A DNA stretch of 64,000 nt from Paenibacillus lupini (GTDB taxonomy: Bacteria > Bacillota > Bacilli > Paenibacillales > Paenibacillaceae): assembly GCF_011761355.1 (NCBI RefSeq), contig NZ_JAASRW010000001.1:62001-126000 (forward strand). Reading direction: 5' to 3'. Shown piece by piece: positions 8,160 through 16,021 of the stretch. Numbering within the stretch: the first letter of the stretch is position 1; each line of letters starts with the position of its first letter. The notes under the pieces are model-generated. The model saw only the letters and a program-made list of their open reading frames with translations. It made no database searches and was not told the origin of the DNA. Both the position numbers and the translations under genes were made by a program.

Positions 8160-9419
8160 ATGAAAAAAACCATTATGCTGTTTGATCTGACGAGAGGAAG
8201 CAAGCGTATTCGAGAGCTGCTCGTAACGGGTAAAACATTCGTGGTGTTGTCGATATGTTCCATGTTGTTTTTTGTTGCAATTGGTATTGCCGGCATGGCG
8301 CATCAGCATTCGCTGTCTGCTCCAGTTTCTTCTATGACAGGTTTTGCAGCTTCCGTTTCAAGCGGGTTCTTTGGGGATATGCTAGAAATGGAGATGCCTC
8401 AGTTCCATAGCAGTAAATCAGCTGAGGAGTTATCCGGTACACAAATAAGCAGTTTTCTCATCCGACTAATGACGGATGTTAATCCTAGTGATCCAAGAAG
8501 CCTCATCGCAGGTGAAATTCCAGGAATGAGTGCAGATGAGTCATTTCTGATCGCCAAAGGGGTCGGAACGGATTTGAATGTTTGGCCAGAAGATAATGCG
8601 CCAAGTCAGGGTGATTCTAATTCGAATGGCAATGGAAATGGCAGCGGAAATGATCCTGGCTTGCCGGGTGGACTCGATGAGCCAACAGAAACACCGACAC
8701 CGCCAACACCGACCCCAACAGAGACGTCGACCCCAACACCAACACCAGATAATTCGGGCTCAGAACATACAACAGGAAAAGATAAAGTTGTGTTTATCTA
8801 CCACTCCCACAGCCGGGAATCCTGGTATCCGGAGCTGACGGATAAGAATGGCGATGCAAATTCGGCATCAAAAAATATTACGCTTGTTGGAGCTAGACTG
8901 GCATCGAAGCTGGAAGACCTCGGCGTAGGCACAACTCACTCGGATACGGATTATCCGACAGCCATTAAGGATTATGATTGGAATTACTCCTATAAGTATT
9001 CGAAGAAAACGGTACAAGAAGCATTGGCAAGTAACAAGAAGCTGAAGTTTTTCTTCGATATCCATCGGGATTCGGGCAGACGCAAAACGACAACGGTTGA
9101 TATTGGCGGTAAAAGCTATGCACAAGTATATTTCATTATTGGACATAAGAATCCTGACTGGAAAAAGAACGCGGAATTTGCAACACAAATTCATAATGCT
9201 TTAGAAAAAGAATATCCGGGCATATCCCGTGGAATCCTGGGGAAAACAACCGCAACCGGTAATGGAGAATATAATCAATCACTTGCCGATGACAGTGTGC
9301 TGATAGAGATCGGCGGCGTGGACAATACGTTAACAGAGAGCTACCGGACAGCGGATGTGCTGGCGAAAATTATCGCAGAAATTTACTGGGATGCAGAGAA
9401 AGTGTCTGCTACGAAATAA
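8160..9419 (+). CDS. spoIIP: Stage II sporulation protein P
   Basis: A 419-residue sporulation cell-wall hydrolase. With SpoIID and SpoIIM it forms the engulfment complex. SpoIIP itself cuts stem peptides and cross-links, letting the mother-cell membrane move around the forespore. Visible features are one N-terminal membrane helix (TFVVLSICSMLFFVAIGIAG), an Asn/Gly tract, a Pro/Thr linker, and the zinc amidase domain with FIYHSHSRESW, FFDIHRDS and VLIEIGGVDN. ATG at 8160 is preferred to the in-frame ATG at 8127 because GGGAGGT sits about 10 bases before it. A sigma-E promoter is expected but not clearly seen. Confidence 0.95.
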   Translation: MKKTIMLFDLTRGSKRIRELLVTGKTFVVLSICSMLFFVAIGIAGMAHQHSLSAPVSSMTGFAASVSSGFFGDMLEMEMPQFHSSKSAEELSGTQISSFLIRLMTDVNPSDPRSLIAGEIPGMSADESFLIAKGVGTDLNVWPEDNAPSQGDSNSNGNGNGSGNDPGLPGGLDEPTETPTPPTPTPTETSTPTPTPDNSGSEHTTGKDKVVFIYHSHSRESWYPELTDKNGDANSASKNITLVGARLASKLEDLGVGTTHSDTDYPTAIKDYDWNYSYKYSKKTVQEALASNKKLKFFFDIHRDSGRRKTTTVDIGGKSYAQVYFIIGHKNPDWKKNAEFATQIHNALEKEYPGISRGILGKTTATGNGEYNQSLADDSVLIEIGGVDNTLTESYRTADVLAKIIAEIYWDAEKVSATK

Positions 9420-9430
9420 TGAATAAGGTC

Positions 9431-9450
9431 AAGGCTGCTGCGGCAGCCTT
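9431..9450 (+). other. Perfect hairpin between spoIIP and the next gene
   Basis: AAGGCTGC-TGCG-GCAGCCTT is a perfect 8-bp stem without a T-tract. It lies between the spoIIP stop and the preferred start of the downstream gene, supporting that later start. Confidence 0.6.
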
Positions 9451-9475
9451 ACCTCATGGAAGGAGCTGGAGAGCA

Positions 9476-9904
9476 ATGAAGGGTACTCTGAAATGGATAC
9501 TGCTGGGAGGAGTTCTTGTCTTTATTATTTTGTATGGAGTAGAGATGTCTTCTTCAGGAATAGAAAAGATCTATGGACCAATTGATGGTGAAGGCACTTC
9601 GTCAGCTATTATGTCACAAGACAAAACGAGGTCTATATCGGAAGAAGATTACGAAGATGCGGTTGAGAGCACAGGATTGTCCAAATCGGCTGAACGGAAA
9701 ATTGACGCACTTGAGAAAGAACTGAAGGAAGTTCGGAAGATTGCCGAGGAATCTGCCCGTCATGAGCGGCTGCCAGGCATTTCGTCTGATTCCGGTGAGC
9801 CAGCGGTGAATAAGGTAGCGGATGGAACTGCCGGATTGCTTCAGTCCGTATCCAGCGGCAGCATAAGGTTCATTGCTTCCATTCTGAATTCCGTGACAGG
9901 CTAG
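9476..9904 (+). CDS. YqxA-like small membrane protein (DUF3679)
   Basis: A 142-residue protein with an N-terminal membrane helix (MKGTLKWILLGGVLVFIILYGVEM) followed by SSSGIEKIYGP and a charged, partly coiled extracytoplasmic part. YqxA occupies this place between spoIIP and lepA in B. subtilis, and its family shares a short helix followed by a Met/Gly-rich motif. Family membership rests mainly on position and this N-terminal pattern. The ATG at 9476 with AAGGAG upstream is chosen over an ATG at 9419 that overlaps the spoIIP stop, because a perfect hairpin occupies the region between them. Function unknown; probably sporulation-linked by co-transcription with spoIIP. Confidence 0.65.
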   Translation: MKGTLKWILLGGVLVFIILYGVEMSSSGIEKIYGPIDGEGTSSAIMSQDKTRSISEEDYEDAVESTGLSKSAERKIDALEKELKEVRKIAEESARHERLPGISSDSGEPAVNKVADGTAGLLQSVSSGSIRFIASILNSVTG

Positions 9905-9929
9905 CGCCGCATCTTTGTGGCAAACCGCA

Positions 9930-9958
9930 TTGCTGGTACACCGTATAGCTGATATAAT
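9930..9958 (+). promoter_or_regulatory. Sigma-A promoter of lepA
   Basis: TTGCTG at 9930-9935, a 17-base spacer, and a perfect TATAAT at 9953-9958. The start codon of lepA is 45 bases downstream. Confidence 0.7.
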
Positions 9959-10002
9959 GGAAAGAATGATTAGCTATATAATGGATTGTGTGGGGGTTAG
10001 GC

Positions 10003-11820
10003 ATGACTGACGTTCGTGACCGGCAAAAGAAAATTAGGAATTTCTCAATTATTGCACATATTGACCACGGGAAGTCGACGCTCGCTGACCGTATTCTTGA
10101 GTTTACCGGAGCGTTATCTTCGCGCGAAATGCAAGAGCAGGTGCTCGACCAGATGGATCTGGAGCGGGAGCGCGGGATCACCATTAAACTTCAGGCTGTA
10201 CGGCTTACGTACAAAGCGGATGATGGTGAAGAATATATACTTAACTTGATCGATACGCCTGGGCATGTCGATTTCACGTATGAAGTATCCCGCAGTATGG
10301 CTGCGTGTGAAGGAGCACTGCTTGTAGTAGATGCTGCACAAGGTATCGAAGCACAGACGCTTGCGAATGTTTACTTGGCACTCGACAACAGCCTGGAGAT
10401 TCTTCCGGTTATTAATAAAATTGACCTGCCAAGCGCAGAGCCAGAACGCGTGAAGCAAGAGATCGAGGATGTTATTGGTCTTGATGCAAGCGATGCCGTT
10501 CTTGCCTCGGCTAAAGCGGGTATCGGAATTAAAGAAATTTTGGAGCAAGTGGTGCAAAAGGTACCGGCTCCAACTGGTGATCCAGATGAACCACTTAAAG
10601 CGCTTATCTTTGACTCCCACTATGACCCATACAAAGGGGTTATCGTGTATGTACGTGTCATTGATGGCAGTATCAAACCAGGTAAGAAAATCCGCTTTAT
10701 GGCGACAGGCGCAGAATTCGAGGTTATCGAGGTAGGCGCGTTCAAACCACGGATGAGTATTGTGGACGAGCTTGCAGTAGGTGACGTTGGCTTTGTCGTA
10801 GCGGGTATCAAGAATGTAAAAGATACACGTGTTGGTGATACGGTGACGGAAGCGAAGCGTCCTGCTCCTGAAGCACTTCCTGGTTACCGTAAAATTAACC
10901 CAATGGTATTCTGTGGTCTGTATCCAATTGAAACGCAAGATTATAATGATCTGCGTGAAGCACTTGAGAAGCTTGAGCTGAATGACGCATCGCTGCGTTA
11001 TGAGCCAGAGACCTCTACAGCGCTTGGATTCGGCTTCCGTTGTGGATTCCTTGGTCTATTGCATATGGAAATTATTCAGGAACGTATCGAACGTGAATTC
11101 AATATTCCGCTCATTACGACAGCGCCAAGCGTAATTTATCGTGTTACTCTAACGAATGGTGATGTACTTACCATCGATAATCCGTCCAATTATCCAGAAG
11201 CAGGCAAGCTCGACTTTGTTGAGGAGCCATATGTCAAAGCAGCTATTATTGTACCGAATGATTACGTAGGTGCGATTATGGAGTTATGCCAAGGCAAGCG
11301 TGGCGAGTTCGTCAATATGGAGTACTTGGACACAAACCGTGTTACGCTTACTTATGAAGTTCCGCTGTCGGAGATTGTATATGACTTCTTTGATCAACTG
11401 AAATCAAGCACTAAAGGTTACGCGTCATTCGACTATGAGGTATCTGGATACCGCAGATCGAATCTTGTGAAGATGGATATTATGTTGAACAACGAGCAAG
11501 TCGATGCCTTGTCCGTTATCGTTCACCGAGATCGTGCTTACCATCGCGGCCGGATTATCTGTCAGAAGATGAAAGAGCTTATTCCGCGCCAAATGTTCGA
11601 GGTTCCTGTACAGGCTTCGATTGGTACGAAAGTAATCGCTCGTGAGACGGTTAAAGCAATGCGTAAAAACGTTCTTGCCAAATGTTATGGCGGTGACATC
11701 AGCCGTAAACGGAAACTTCTGGACAAGCAGAAGGAAGGTAAGAAACGGATGAAGCAGGTCGGCAGCGTAGAGGTTCCTCAAGAGGCCTTCATGGCGGTGC
11801 TGAAAATCGACGAGGATTAA
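10003..11820 (+). CDS. lepA: Elongation factor 4 (LepA)
   Basis: A 605-residue translational GTPase. G1 is [10 protein letters not shown]3 is DTPGHVDF and G4 is NKID. Domains II and III follow, then the family-specific C-terminal domain ([26 protein letters not shown]). EF4 acts on ribosomes during initiation or back-translocation under stress. ATG at 10003 follows GGGGGT; an in-frame GTG at 9988 lies within that site. Its own promoter is visible upstream and a long structured element follows its stop codon. Confidence 0.97.
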   Translation: MTDVRDRQKKIRNFSIIAHIDHGKSTLADRILEFTGALSSREMQEQVLDQMDLERERGITIKLQAVRLTYKADDGEEYILNLIDTPGHVDFTYEVSRSMAACEGALLVVDAAQGIEAQTLANVYLALDNSLEILPVINKIDLPSAEPERVKQEIEDVIGLDASDAVLASAKAGIGIKEILEQVVQKVPAPTGDPDEPLKALIFDSHYDPYKGVIVYVRVIDGSIKPGKKIRFMATGAEFEVIEVGAFKPRMSIVDELAVGDVGFVVAGIKNVKDTRVGDTVTEAKRPAPEALPGYRKINPMVFCGLYPIETQDYNDLREALEKLELNDASLRYEPETSTALGFGFRCGFLGLLHMEIIQERIEREFNIPLITTAPSVIYRVTLTNGDVLTIDNPSNYPEAGKLDFVEEPYVKAAIIVPNDYVGAIMELCQGKRGEFVNMEYLDTNRVTLTYEVPLSEIVYDFFDQLKSSTKGYASFDYEVSGYRRSNLVKMDIMLNNEQVDALSVIVHRDRAYHRGRIICQKMKELIPRQMFEVPVQASIGTKVIARETVKAMRKNVLAKCYGGDISRKRKLLDKQKEGKKRMKQVGSVEVPQEAFMAVLKIDED

Positions 11821-11824
11821 GGGG

Positions 11825-12045
11825 AGCTTCTCCTTAGTACCAGTCGTAGAAATATGGCATAAGTGTGCTAGACGCAGAGGGGACAGGGTTTCTCCTTACA
11901 GCCGCTGTTGCCGATCTTTTTCTTGAACAATTTGATACGGTTGAAAAAGATCGGCAAAGGCGGGCGCTGCGCTCTTCCAGGAGATACCCATTACCCCTCA
12001 TGCAGCACACTTGCCAGACATTCTAGACAGGACTAAGGAGAGCTT
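11825..12045 (+). repeat. Long structured inverted repeat, copy A, lepA-hemW
   Basis: Nearly the whole spacer folds on itself in nested arms. CTCCTTAGT (11830-11838) pairs with ACTAAGGAG (12032-12040). AAGTGTGCT (11861-11869) pairs with AGCACACTT (12004-12012). GGGTTTCTCCT pairs with AGGAGATACCC (11979-11989). The core is CGCTGTTG (11903-11910)/CAAAGGCG (11955-11962), and it encloses an inner stem of about 12 bp, CCGATCTTTTTC/GAAAAAGATCGG. The core and the flanking GCGCTGCGCTCTTC (11964-11977) recur at 15161-15237; the core alone recurs at 59194-59218. No coding potential. I do not recognise a described family. Confidence 0.8.
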
Positions 12046-12072
12046 GCTCACCTTAGTCCTGTCGATTTTTTT
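12026..12072 (+). terminator. Intrinsic terminator before hemW
   Basis: GACAGGACTAAGG (12026-12038) pairs with CCTTAGTCCTGTC (12051-12063), 13 bp, followed by GATTTTTTT. Its 5' arm is also the 3' outer arm of the inverted repeat copy A, so the two structures compete. Confidence 0.88.
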
Positions 12073-12104
12073 AGATAGGTAAAAAGAAAAGAGGGAATTT
12101 CAAG

Positions 12105-13283
12105 ATGATTAATTACGCGCCTAAGGCGCTTTATATTCATATCCCGTTTTGTACGAACAAATGTCATTATTGTGATTTCACTTCGTATGTATTAAAGGGA
12201 CAGCCCGTTGATGAGTATCTGGAAGCTCTTGAGAGAGAGATGGCCTTAACTGTTGCTCAAATGCCGCCGGAGAGAATCGATACTGTATTTGTTGGAGGAG
12301 GTACGCCAACGGTACTGACGCCGCCGCAGATGGAACGTTTCCTCGCTTCGGTCAAAAAGTATTTTCCACTTGCAGATGATGTGGAGTTTACGATGGAAGC
12401 TAACCCCGGTACAACTGATCCTGAGAAGCTTGCAGCTATGTTCGCTGGCGGTGTGAACCGGATCAGCTTTGGCGTGCAGTCGTTCAACAATGCGCTGCTT
12501 GAGCGGATTGGCCGTATTCATAGTATGGAAGATGTATATAAGAGTCTTGAGAATGCCCGCGCTGCAGGTTTTACGAATCTGTCGATCGATCTGATGTTCG
12601 GATTGCCTGGCCAAACGGTTGAGACCTTAGAGGATAGCGTAAACAAAGCGCTGGCGCTGGACCTGCCGCATTATTCGCTATACAGCCTCAAGGTAGAGGA
12701 AAATACGTTGTTCCACAAGCTGTATCAACGTGATGAATTGCCTTTGCCTCCTGAGGATGAGGAATTTAATATGTATACACTGCTTATGGACCGTCTGAAG
12801 CAAGCAGGACGTAATCATTATGAGATCAGCAACTTCGCACGACCAGGCTATGAGAGCAGACATAATTCGACCTATTGGCGTAATGAGCCATATTACGGAC
12901 TTGGGGCAGGAGCACATGGATACGCGAGTGGACTGCGTCACGTCAATGTGAAAGGCGTTCAGCCATACATTGAATATACAAAGACAAAGCTGCCGCGGCT
13001 GGAAGAGAACTCCGTACCTGAATACGAAGCGATGGAAGACTTTATGATGGTGGGGCTTCGTCTGCTTAAAGGTGTTCGTGCCTCGGATTACGCTGCTCAA
13101 TTTGAAGGACGTAAACTTGAGGATAAGTTTGGTTCTATTATTGAGAAACTCGAGAAAAATGGTCTGCTTGAACGCATCGAAGATGCCGGAGATACTATAT
13201 ATAAATTGACAGATAAAGGCGTTCTTTTTGGCAATGACGTATTTGGTTCGTTTATTGGACTAGAAGAGGAAGTTGCTGGCTAA
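12105..13283 (+). CDS. hemW: Radical SAM heme chaperone HemW
   Basis: A 392-residue radical SAM protein of the HemN/HemW family. The [4Fe-4S] motif is C16-x3-C20-x2-C23. Residue 25 is Phe, where true coproporphyrinogen III dehydrogenases (HemN) have a fourth cysteine, so this is HemW, a heme-binding chaperone that delivers heme to membrane enzymes. The VFVGGGTPT motif and the C-terminal HemN_C region (MEDFMMVGLRLLKGV) are present. The ribosome site is GAGGG. The lepA-hemW-hrcA order is conserved in Bacillales. Confidence 0.93.
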   Translation: MINYAPKALYIHIPFCTNKCHYCDFTSYVLKGQPVDEYLEALEREMALTVAQMPPERIDTVFVGGGTPTVLTPPQMERFLASVKKYFPLADDVEFTMEANPGTTDPEKLAAMFAGGVNRISFGVQSFNNALLERIGRIHSMEDVYKSLENARAAGFTNLSIDLMFGLPGQTVETLEDSVNKALALDLPHYSLYSLKVEENTLFHKLYQRDELPLPPEDEEFNMYTLLMDRLKQAGRNHYEISNFARPGYESRHNSTYWRNEPYYGLGAGAHGYASGLRHVNVKGVQPYIEYTKTKLPRLEENSVPEYEAMEDFMMVGLRLLKGVRASDYAAQFEGRKLEDKFGSIIEKLEKNGLLERIEDAGDTIYKLTDKGVLFGNDVFGSFIGLEEEVAG

Positions 13284-13301
13284 AATTCGGAAAATTAGAT
13301 C

Positions 13302-13330
13302 TTGAGAAAACATGCGACATGCTGTATATT
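13302..13330 (+). promoter_or_regulatory. Sigma-A promoter of the acetyltransferase gene
   Basis: TTGAGA at 13302-13307, a 17-base spacer, then TATATT at 13325-13330, 45 bases before the start codon. Confidence 0.6.
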
Positions 13331-13374
13331 TATTCACATGGAATGAATTTGCACCGGGTGGAGGCGATTGCAGC

Positions 13375-13854
13375 ATGGAGGCGACGGAACAATTAACGGT
13401 GGTTTGCAGAAAAGCGGCACCGGAAGATGTGGAAACTTTGTATGAACTCATTAAAGGCTATGCGGAACAGGGTATCATGCTGCCCCGCACCCGGGAGACG
13501 CTTAAGTATCAGCTGGATACGTTTGTTGTGGCGGAGCTTGGCGACAAGGTCGTTGGCTGCGGCTCATTATTACGGCTTGGCGCTGATTTGGTTGAGATCC
13601 GTTCGCTGGGCATGACTGAGGGTTACAGAGGTCTCAAGATCGGTAATAAGCTTGTTGATTTTCTGATCGAACAAGCAAGAGAGCAAGGCATACCAAAAGT
13701 TATGGCGCTCACTTATGCGGTTAATTTCTTCCTGCGGAACGGATTTACCGTTGTGGAGAAAGAGATTTTTCCGGAAAAGGTTTGGAAGGACTGTGTAAAC
13801 TGTCCGAAGCAGCATGCTTGCGACGAAATCGCTGTATTGAAAATGTTGAGCTAA
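13375..13854 (+). CDS. GNAT N-acetyltransferase, ArgA-like
   Basis: A 159-residue GNAT-fold acetyltransferase. The acetyl-CoA-binding motif A is visible as EIRSLGMTEGYRGLKIGNKLVDFLIEQAR. The C-terminus carries KVWKDCVNCPKQHACDEIAV, a cysteine-containing tail typical of short N-acetylglutamate-synthase-like proteins. That points to an amino-acid (possibly glutamate) acceptor, but the substrate is not certain. ATG at 13375 follows GGTGGAGG; the in-frame ATG at 13312 lies between the promoter boxes. It has its own promoter and terminator and so is a single-gene unit between hemW and the heat-shock operon. Confidence 0.8.
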   Translation: MEATEQLTVVCRKAAPEDVETLYELIKGYAEQGIMLPRTRETLKYQLDTFVVAELGDKVVGCGSLLRLGADLVEIRSLGMTEGYRGLKIGNKLVDFLIEQAREQGIPKVMALTYAVNFFLRNGFTVVEKEIFPEKVWKDCVNCPKQHACDEIAVLKMLS

Positions 13855-13887
13855 TCCGATGAGGATTAGTCAAATCATAAAATGGAC

Positions 13888-13918
13888 AAAAGGTTAGGCA
13901 GCATGCCTAGCCTTTTTA
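13888..13918 (+). terminator. Terminator after the acetyltransferase gene
   Basis: AAAAGGTTAGGCA (13888-13900) pairs with TGCCTAGCCTTTT (13904-13916), with one G-T pair, and a T-tract. Confidence 0.85.
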
Positions 13919-13963
13919 TTTATGTTAATCATTAGAAGACAGGCCTGAAAATGCTGAACCGAC

Positions 13964-13993
13964 TTGACAATGAACAAGGTGGTTTGGTATTTT
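13964..13993 (+). promoter_or_regulatory. Sigma-A promoter of the hrcA operon
   Basis: A perfect TTGACA at 13964-13969, an 18-base spacer, then TATTTT at 13988-13993. The predicted start lies just before the CIRCE operator. Confidence 0.75.
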
Positions 13994-14004
13994 TGTATTA
14001 ATGA

Positions 14005-14031
14005 TTAGCACTCGGGTCTAATGAGTGCTAA
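14005..14031 (+). promoter_or_regulatory. CIRCE operator, HrcA binding site
   Basis: TTAGCACTC (14005-14013), nine bases, GAGTGCTAA (14023-14031): an exact match to the CIRCE consensus. HrcA bound here represses the hrcA-grpE-dnaK-dnaJ operon until heat shock titrates GroEL away from HrcA. Confidence 0.98.
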
Positions 14032-14066
14032 CGAGAAGGCCAGATAATCTTTTTGGAGGGATGCGA

Positions 14067-15092
14067 ATGTTGACTGAACGGCAAAGAATGATACTGAATG
14101 CAATTGTAGACGACTATATCCGTTCTGCTGAGCCAGTTGGTTCTAGAAGCATTTCGAAGCGCGGCGACGTAGGCTTCAGCCCTGCAACCATTCGTAATGA
14201 AATGGCCGATCTGGAGGAGCTTGGTTTCCTCGAGCAGCCGCATACGTCGGCAGGACGCATTCCATCTACTAAAGGTTATCGTTATTACGTTGATCATCTC
14301 GTGAAACTAAATGAAATTAATGATACAGATATGAATCAAGCTCGTTCCTTCTTCTCAGAGAAAATGAGTCAGATGGAGCAAGTCATCCAGCATGCGGCGA
14401 TGATTTTGTCCAATCTTACGAATTACACGTCGATCTTGCTTGGACCGGAGATGTTCAGCAACTCGCTGAAACACTTTAATTTGGTGCCTCTAGATGATAA
14501 GTCGGCTGTTGCGATTATTGTGACGAATACCGGTCATGTTGAGAATAGGACCATTACAATTCCTCCCGGCATCCGAATGGATGAGATGGAGAAGATTGTG
14601 AACATCCTGAATGCGAAGTTGATTGGTATTCCGCTCGTTCGTCTGAAGTCAAAGCTGTATGCAGAAGTTGGGCAAGAGCTGGAACGTTATGTTGATCATT
14701 GCGAAGAAGTGCTTGGTATTCTGGACAGTGCACTGACAAATGATGATGAGCAGCGGATTTTCCTTAGCGGAACAACAAACATGCTTACTCAGCCGGAGTT
14801 TAAAGATGTTGATAAAGTGAAGACGATCCTGGATTTGCTAGATCAAACACCTGCCGTTATGAAAATGATTTCCGCAGCACCTTCGGGTATACAAGTGAGG
14901 ATTGGAACAGAAAATGACCAAGAGGCAATCGCGAATTGCAGTTTGATTACGGCAACTTATCAGTTGGATGGAAAGTCACTTGGCACCATTGGAATACTTG
15001 GTCCTACCCGTATGGAATACGGGAAAGTCATTAGCCTCCTTGATGTTATTAGTAAGGATTTGGCTTTGATCATGGGACGCTTCTATAAATAG
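14067..15092 (+). CDS. hrcA: Heat-inducible transcription repressor HrcA
   Basis: A 341-residue repressor. The N-terminal winged helix-turn-helix is MLTERQRMILNAIVDDYIRSAEPVGSRSISKRGDVGFSPATIRNEMADLEELGFLEQPHTSAGRIPSTKGYRYYVD, in part. The C-terminal GAF-like dimerisation domain follows. HrcA binds CIRCE and needs GroEL to stay active. ATG at 14067 has TTTGGAGG upstream; in-frame codons nearer the operator at 14025 would overlap CIRCE. It is first gene of the operon. An unusually long structured spacer separates it from grpE. Confidence 0.97.
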   Translation: MLTERQRMILNAIVDDYIRSAEPVGSRSISKRGDVGFSPATIRNEMADLEELGFLEQPHTSAGRIPSTKGYRYYVDHLVKLNEINDTDMNQARSFFSEKMSQMEQVIQHAAMILSNLTNYTSILLGPEMFSNSLKHFNLVPLDDKSAVAIIVTNTGHVENRTITIPPGIRMDEMEKIVNILNAKLIGIPLVRLKSKLYAEVGQELERYVDHCEEVLGILDSALTNDDEQRIFLSGTTNMLTQPEFKDVDKVKTILDLLDQTPAVMKMISAAPSGIQVRIGTENDQEAIANCSLITATYQLDGKSLGTIGILGPTRMEYGKVISLLDVISKDLALIMGRFYK

Positions 15093-15101
15093 CGTCGGTT
15101 T

Positions 15102-15293
15102 GCTGTTGCCTTGGTTGGGGCTGTATGCTTGGCGCGTACGAACGTGGTGTTGCCTTCCGTCGCTGTTGAAAACGGGAATTTGGATTGGTATTCCTAGCGG
15201 AATATTCCCGTTTTCAAAGGCGAGCGCTGCGCTCTTCAGGCATCACCACGTTCTCCCGCGCACGGCGCGCAGCACCAGATGAACGGCAAAGGC
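15102..15293 (+). repeat. Long structured inverted repeat, copy B, hrcA-grpE
   Basis: The core is CGCTGTTG (15161-15168)/CAAAGGCG (15215-15222), with an inner stem AAAACGGGAAT/ATTCCCGTTTT. The sequence after the core, AGCGCTGCGCTCTTC (15223-15237), differs from copy A at one position. Outer arms are GAACGTGGTG (15140-15149)/CACCACGTTC (15244-15253) and TGCCT/AGGCA. Further out, GCTGTTGCC (15102-15110) and GGCAAAGGC (15285-15293) repeat the core pair, as if one element were nested in another. A GCGCTT/AAGCGC hairpin follows to about 15319. No gene is supported here. Confidence 0.8.
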
Positions 15294-15335
15294 AAGCGCG
15301 CAACGATTTATCTGCGCTTAGCGGGGTAAAGAATT

Positions 15336-15386
15336 ATGCTTACGAAGTAAGAATTGCCCAAAGGCATGGCAATTCTTTTAAGGAGG
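15336..15386 (+). promoter_or_regulatory. Leader motif plus hairpin before grpE
   Basis: ATGCTTACGAAGTAAGAATT (15336-15355) contains a mini-stem CTTAC-GAA-GTAAG. AGAATTGCC (15350-15358) then pairs with GGCAATTCT (15368-15376), and AGGAGG follows at 15381-15386. The same arrangement occurs before dnaK and prmA, so it is probably a translational or mRNA-stability element. Confidence 0.65.
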
Positions 15387-15391
15387 TGAAT

Positions 15392-15931
15392 ATGGTGAGT
15401 AATGACCAACAACATAACGAAACAATCGATGAAGTTATAGACGAGCAAGTGGAAGAGCAGCAAGAGGTTGAAGTGCAGGAAGATTCGCGCCTTGAAGAGC
15501 TCGAAAAGCTGGCCGAGGAGAATCAACAAAGATACTTACGTGCACAAGCGGACTTCGATAATTTCCGTCGTCGTACGCAAAAGGAAAAAGAAGATCTTGC
15601 GCAATACGCTTCCATGAAGCTGATCGGACAACTGCTTCCAGTTGTCGATAACTTCGAACGTGCTGTATCAGCGGCTACCGCTAATCAGGACTTTGATGCG
15701 CTTGCCAAAGGCGTGGATATGATTTTCCGTCAACTTGAGCAAACGCTGCAGCAAGAAGGCCTTAAAGCAATGGAGGCTGTTGGTGAGGCGTTTAATCCTG
15801 AATTCCATCAAGCAATTATGACAGTGGAATCAGATGAGCACGAAGAAGGCATTGTCGTTGAGGAAGTGCAAAAGGGCTACATCCTGAAGGATCGTGTCCT
15901 GCGTCCTGCAATGGTTAAAGTAAGCGGCTAA
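15392..15931 (+). CDS. grpE: GrpE nucleotide exchange factor
   Basis: A 179-residue cochaperone that releases ADP from DnaK. It has an acidic N-terminal tail, a long coiled coil (SRLEELEKLAEENQQRYLRAQADFDNFRRRTQKEKEDL) for dimerisation, and the C-terminal beta-wing with the family signature EVQKGYILKDRVLRPAMVKV. ATG at 15392 follows AGGAGGTG at 15381. An open frame extends back to 15185 but runs through the structured repeat and is not coding. It is the second gene of the CIRCE-controlled operon. Confidence 0.96.
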   Translation: MVSNDQQHNETIDEVIDEQVEEQQEVEVQEDSRLEELEKLAEENQQRYLRAQADFDNFRRRTQKEKEDLAQYASMKLIGQLLPVVDNFERAVSAATANQDFDALAKGVDMIFRQLEQTLQQEGLKAMEAVGEAFNPEFHQAIMTVESDEHEEGIVVEEVQKGYILKDRVLRPAMVKVSG

Positions 15932-15970
15932 TAATTATTCCTTTCATTGGAATTTAAATAAGATTGATTA

Positions 15971-16013
15971 ATGCTTACGAAGTGAAAATTGCTTCACAAT
16001 TTTCTTTAGGAGG
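15971..16013 (+). promoter_or_regulatory. Leader motif plus hairpin before dnaK
   Basis: ATGCTTACGAAGTGAAAATT (15971-15990), then hairpin GAAAATTG (15984-15991)/CAATTTTC (15997-16004), then AGGAGG at 16008-16013, nine bases before the dnaK ATG. It matches the leader of grpE at 18 of the first 20 bases while the second hairpin differs in sequence but still pairs. Confidence 0.65.
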
Positions 16014-16021
16014 AATTCACG

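Noticed and set aside
15185..15391. N-terminal extension of grpE
   Set aside because: The frame is open but covers structured repeat DNA and the leader hairpin; the conserved protein begins at 15392 behind AGGAGGTG.
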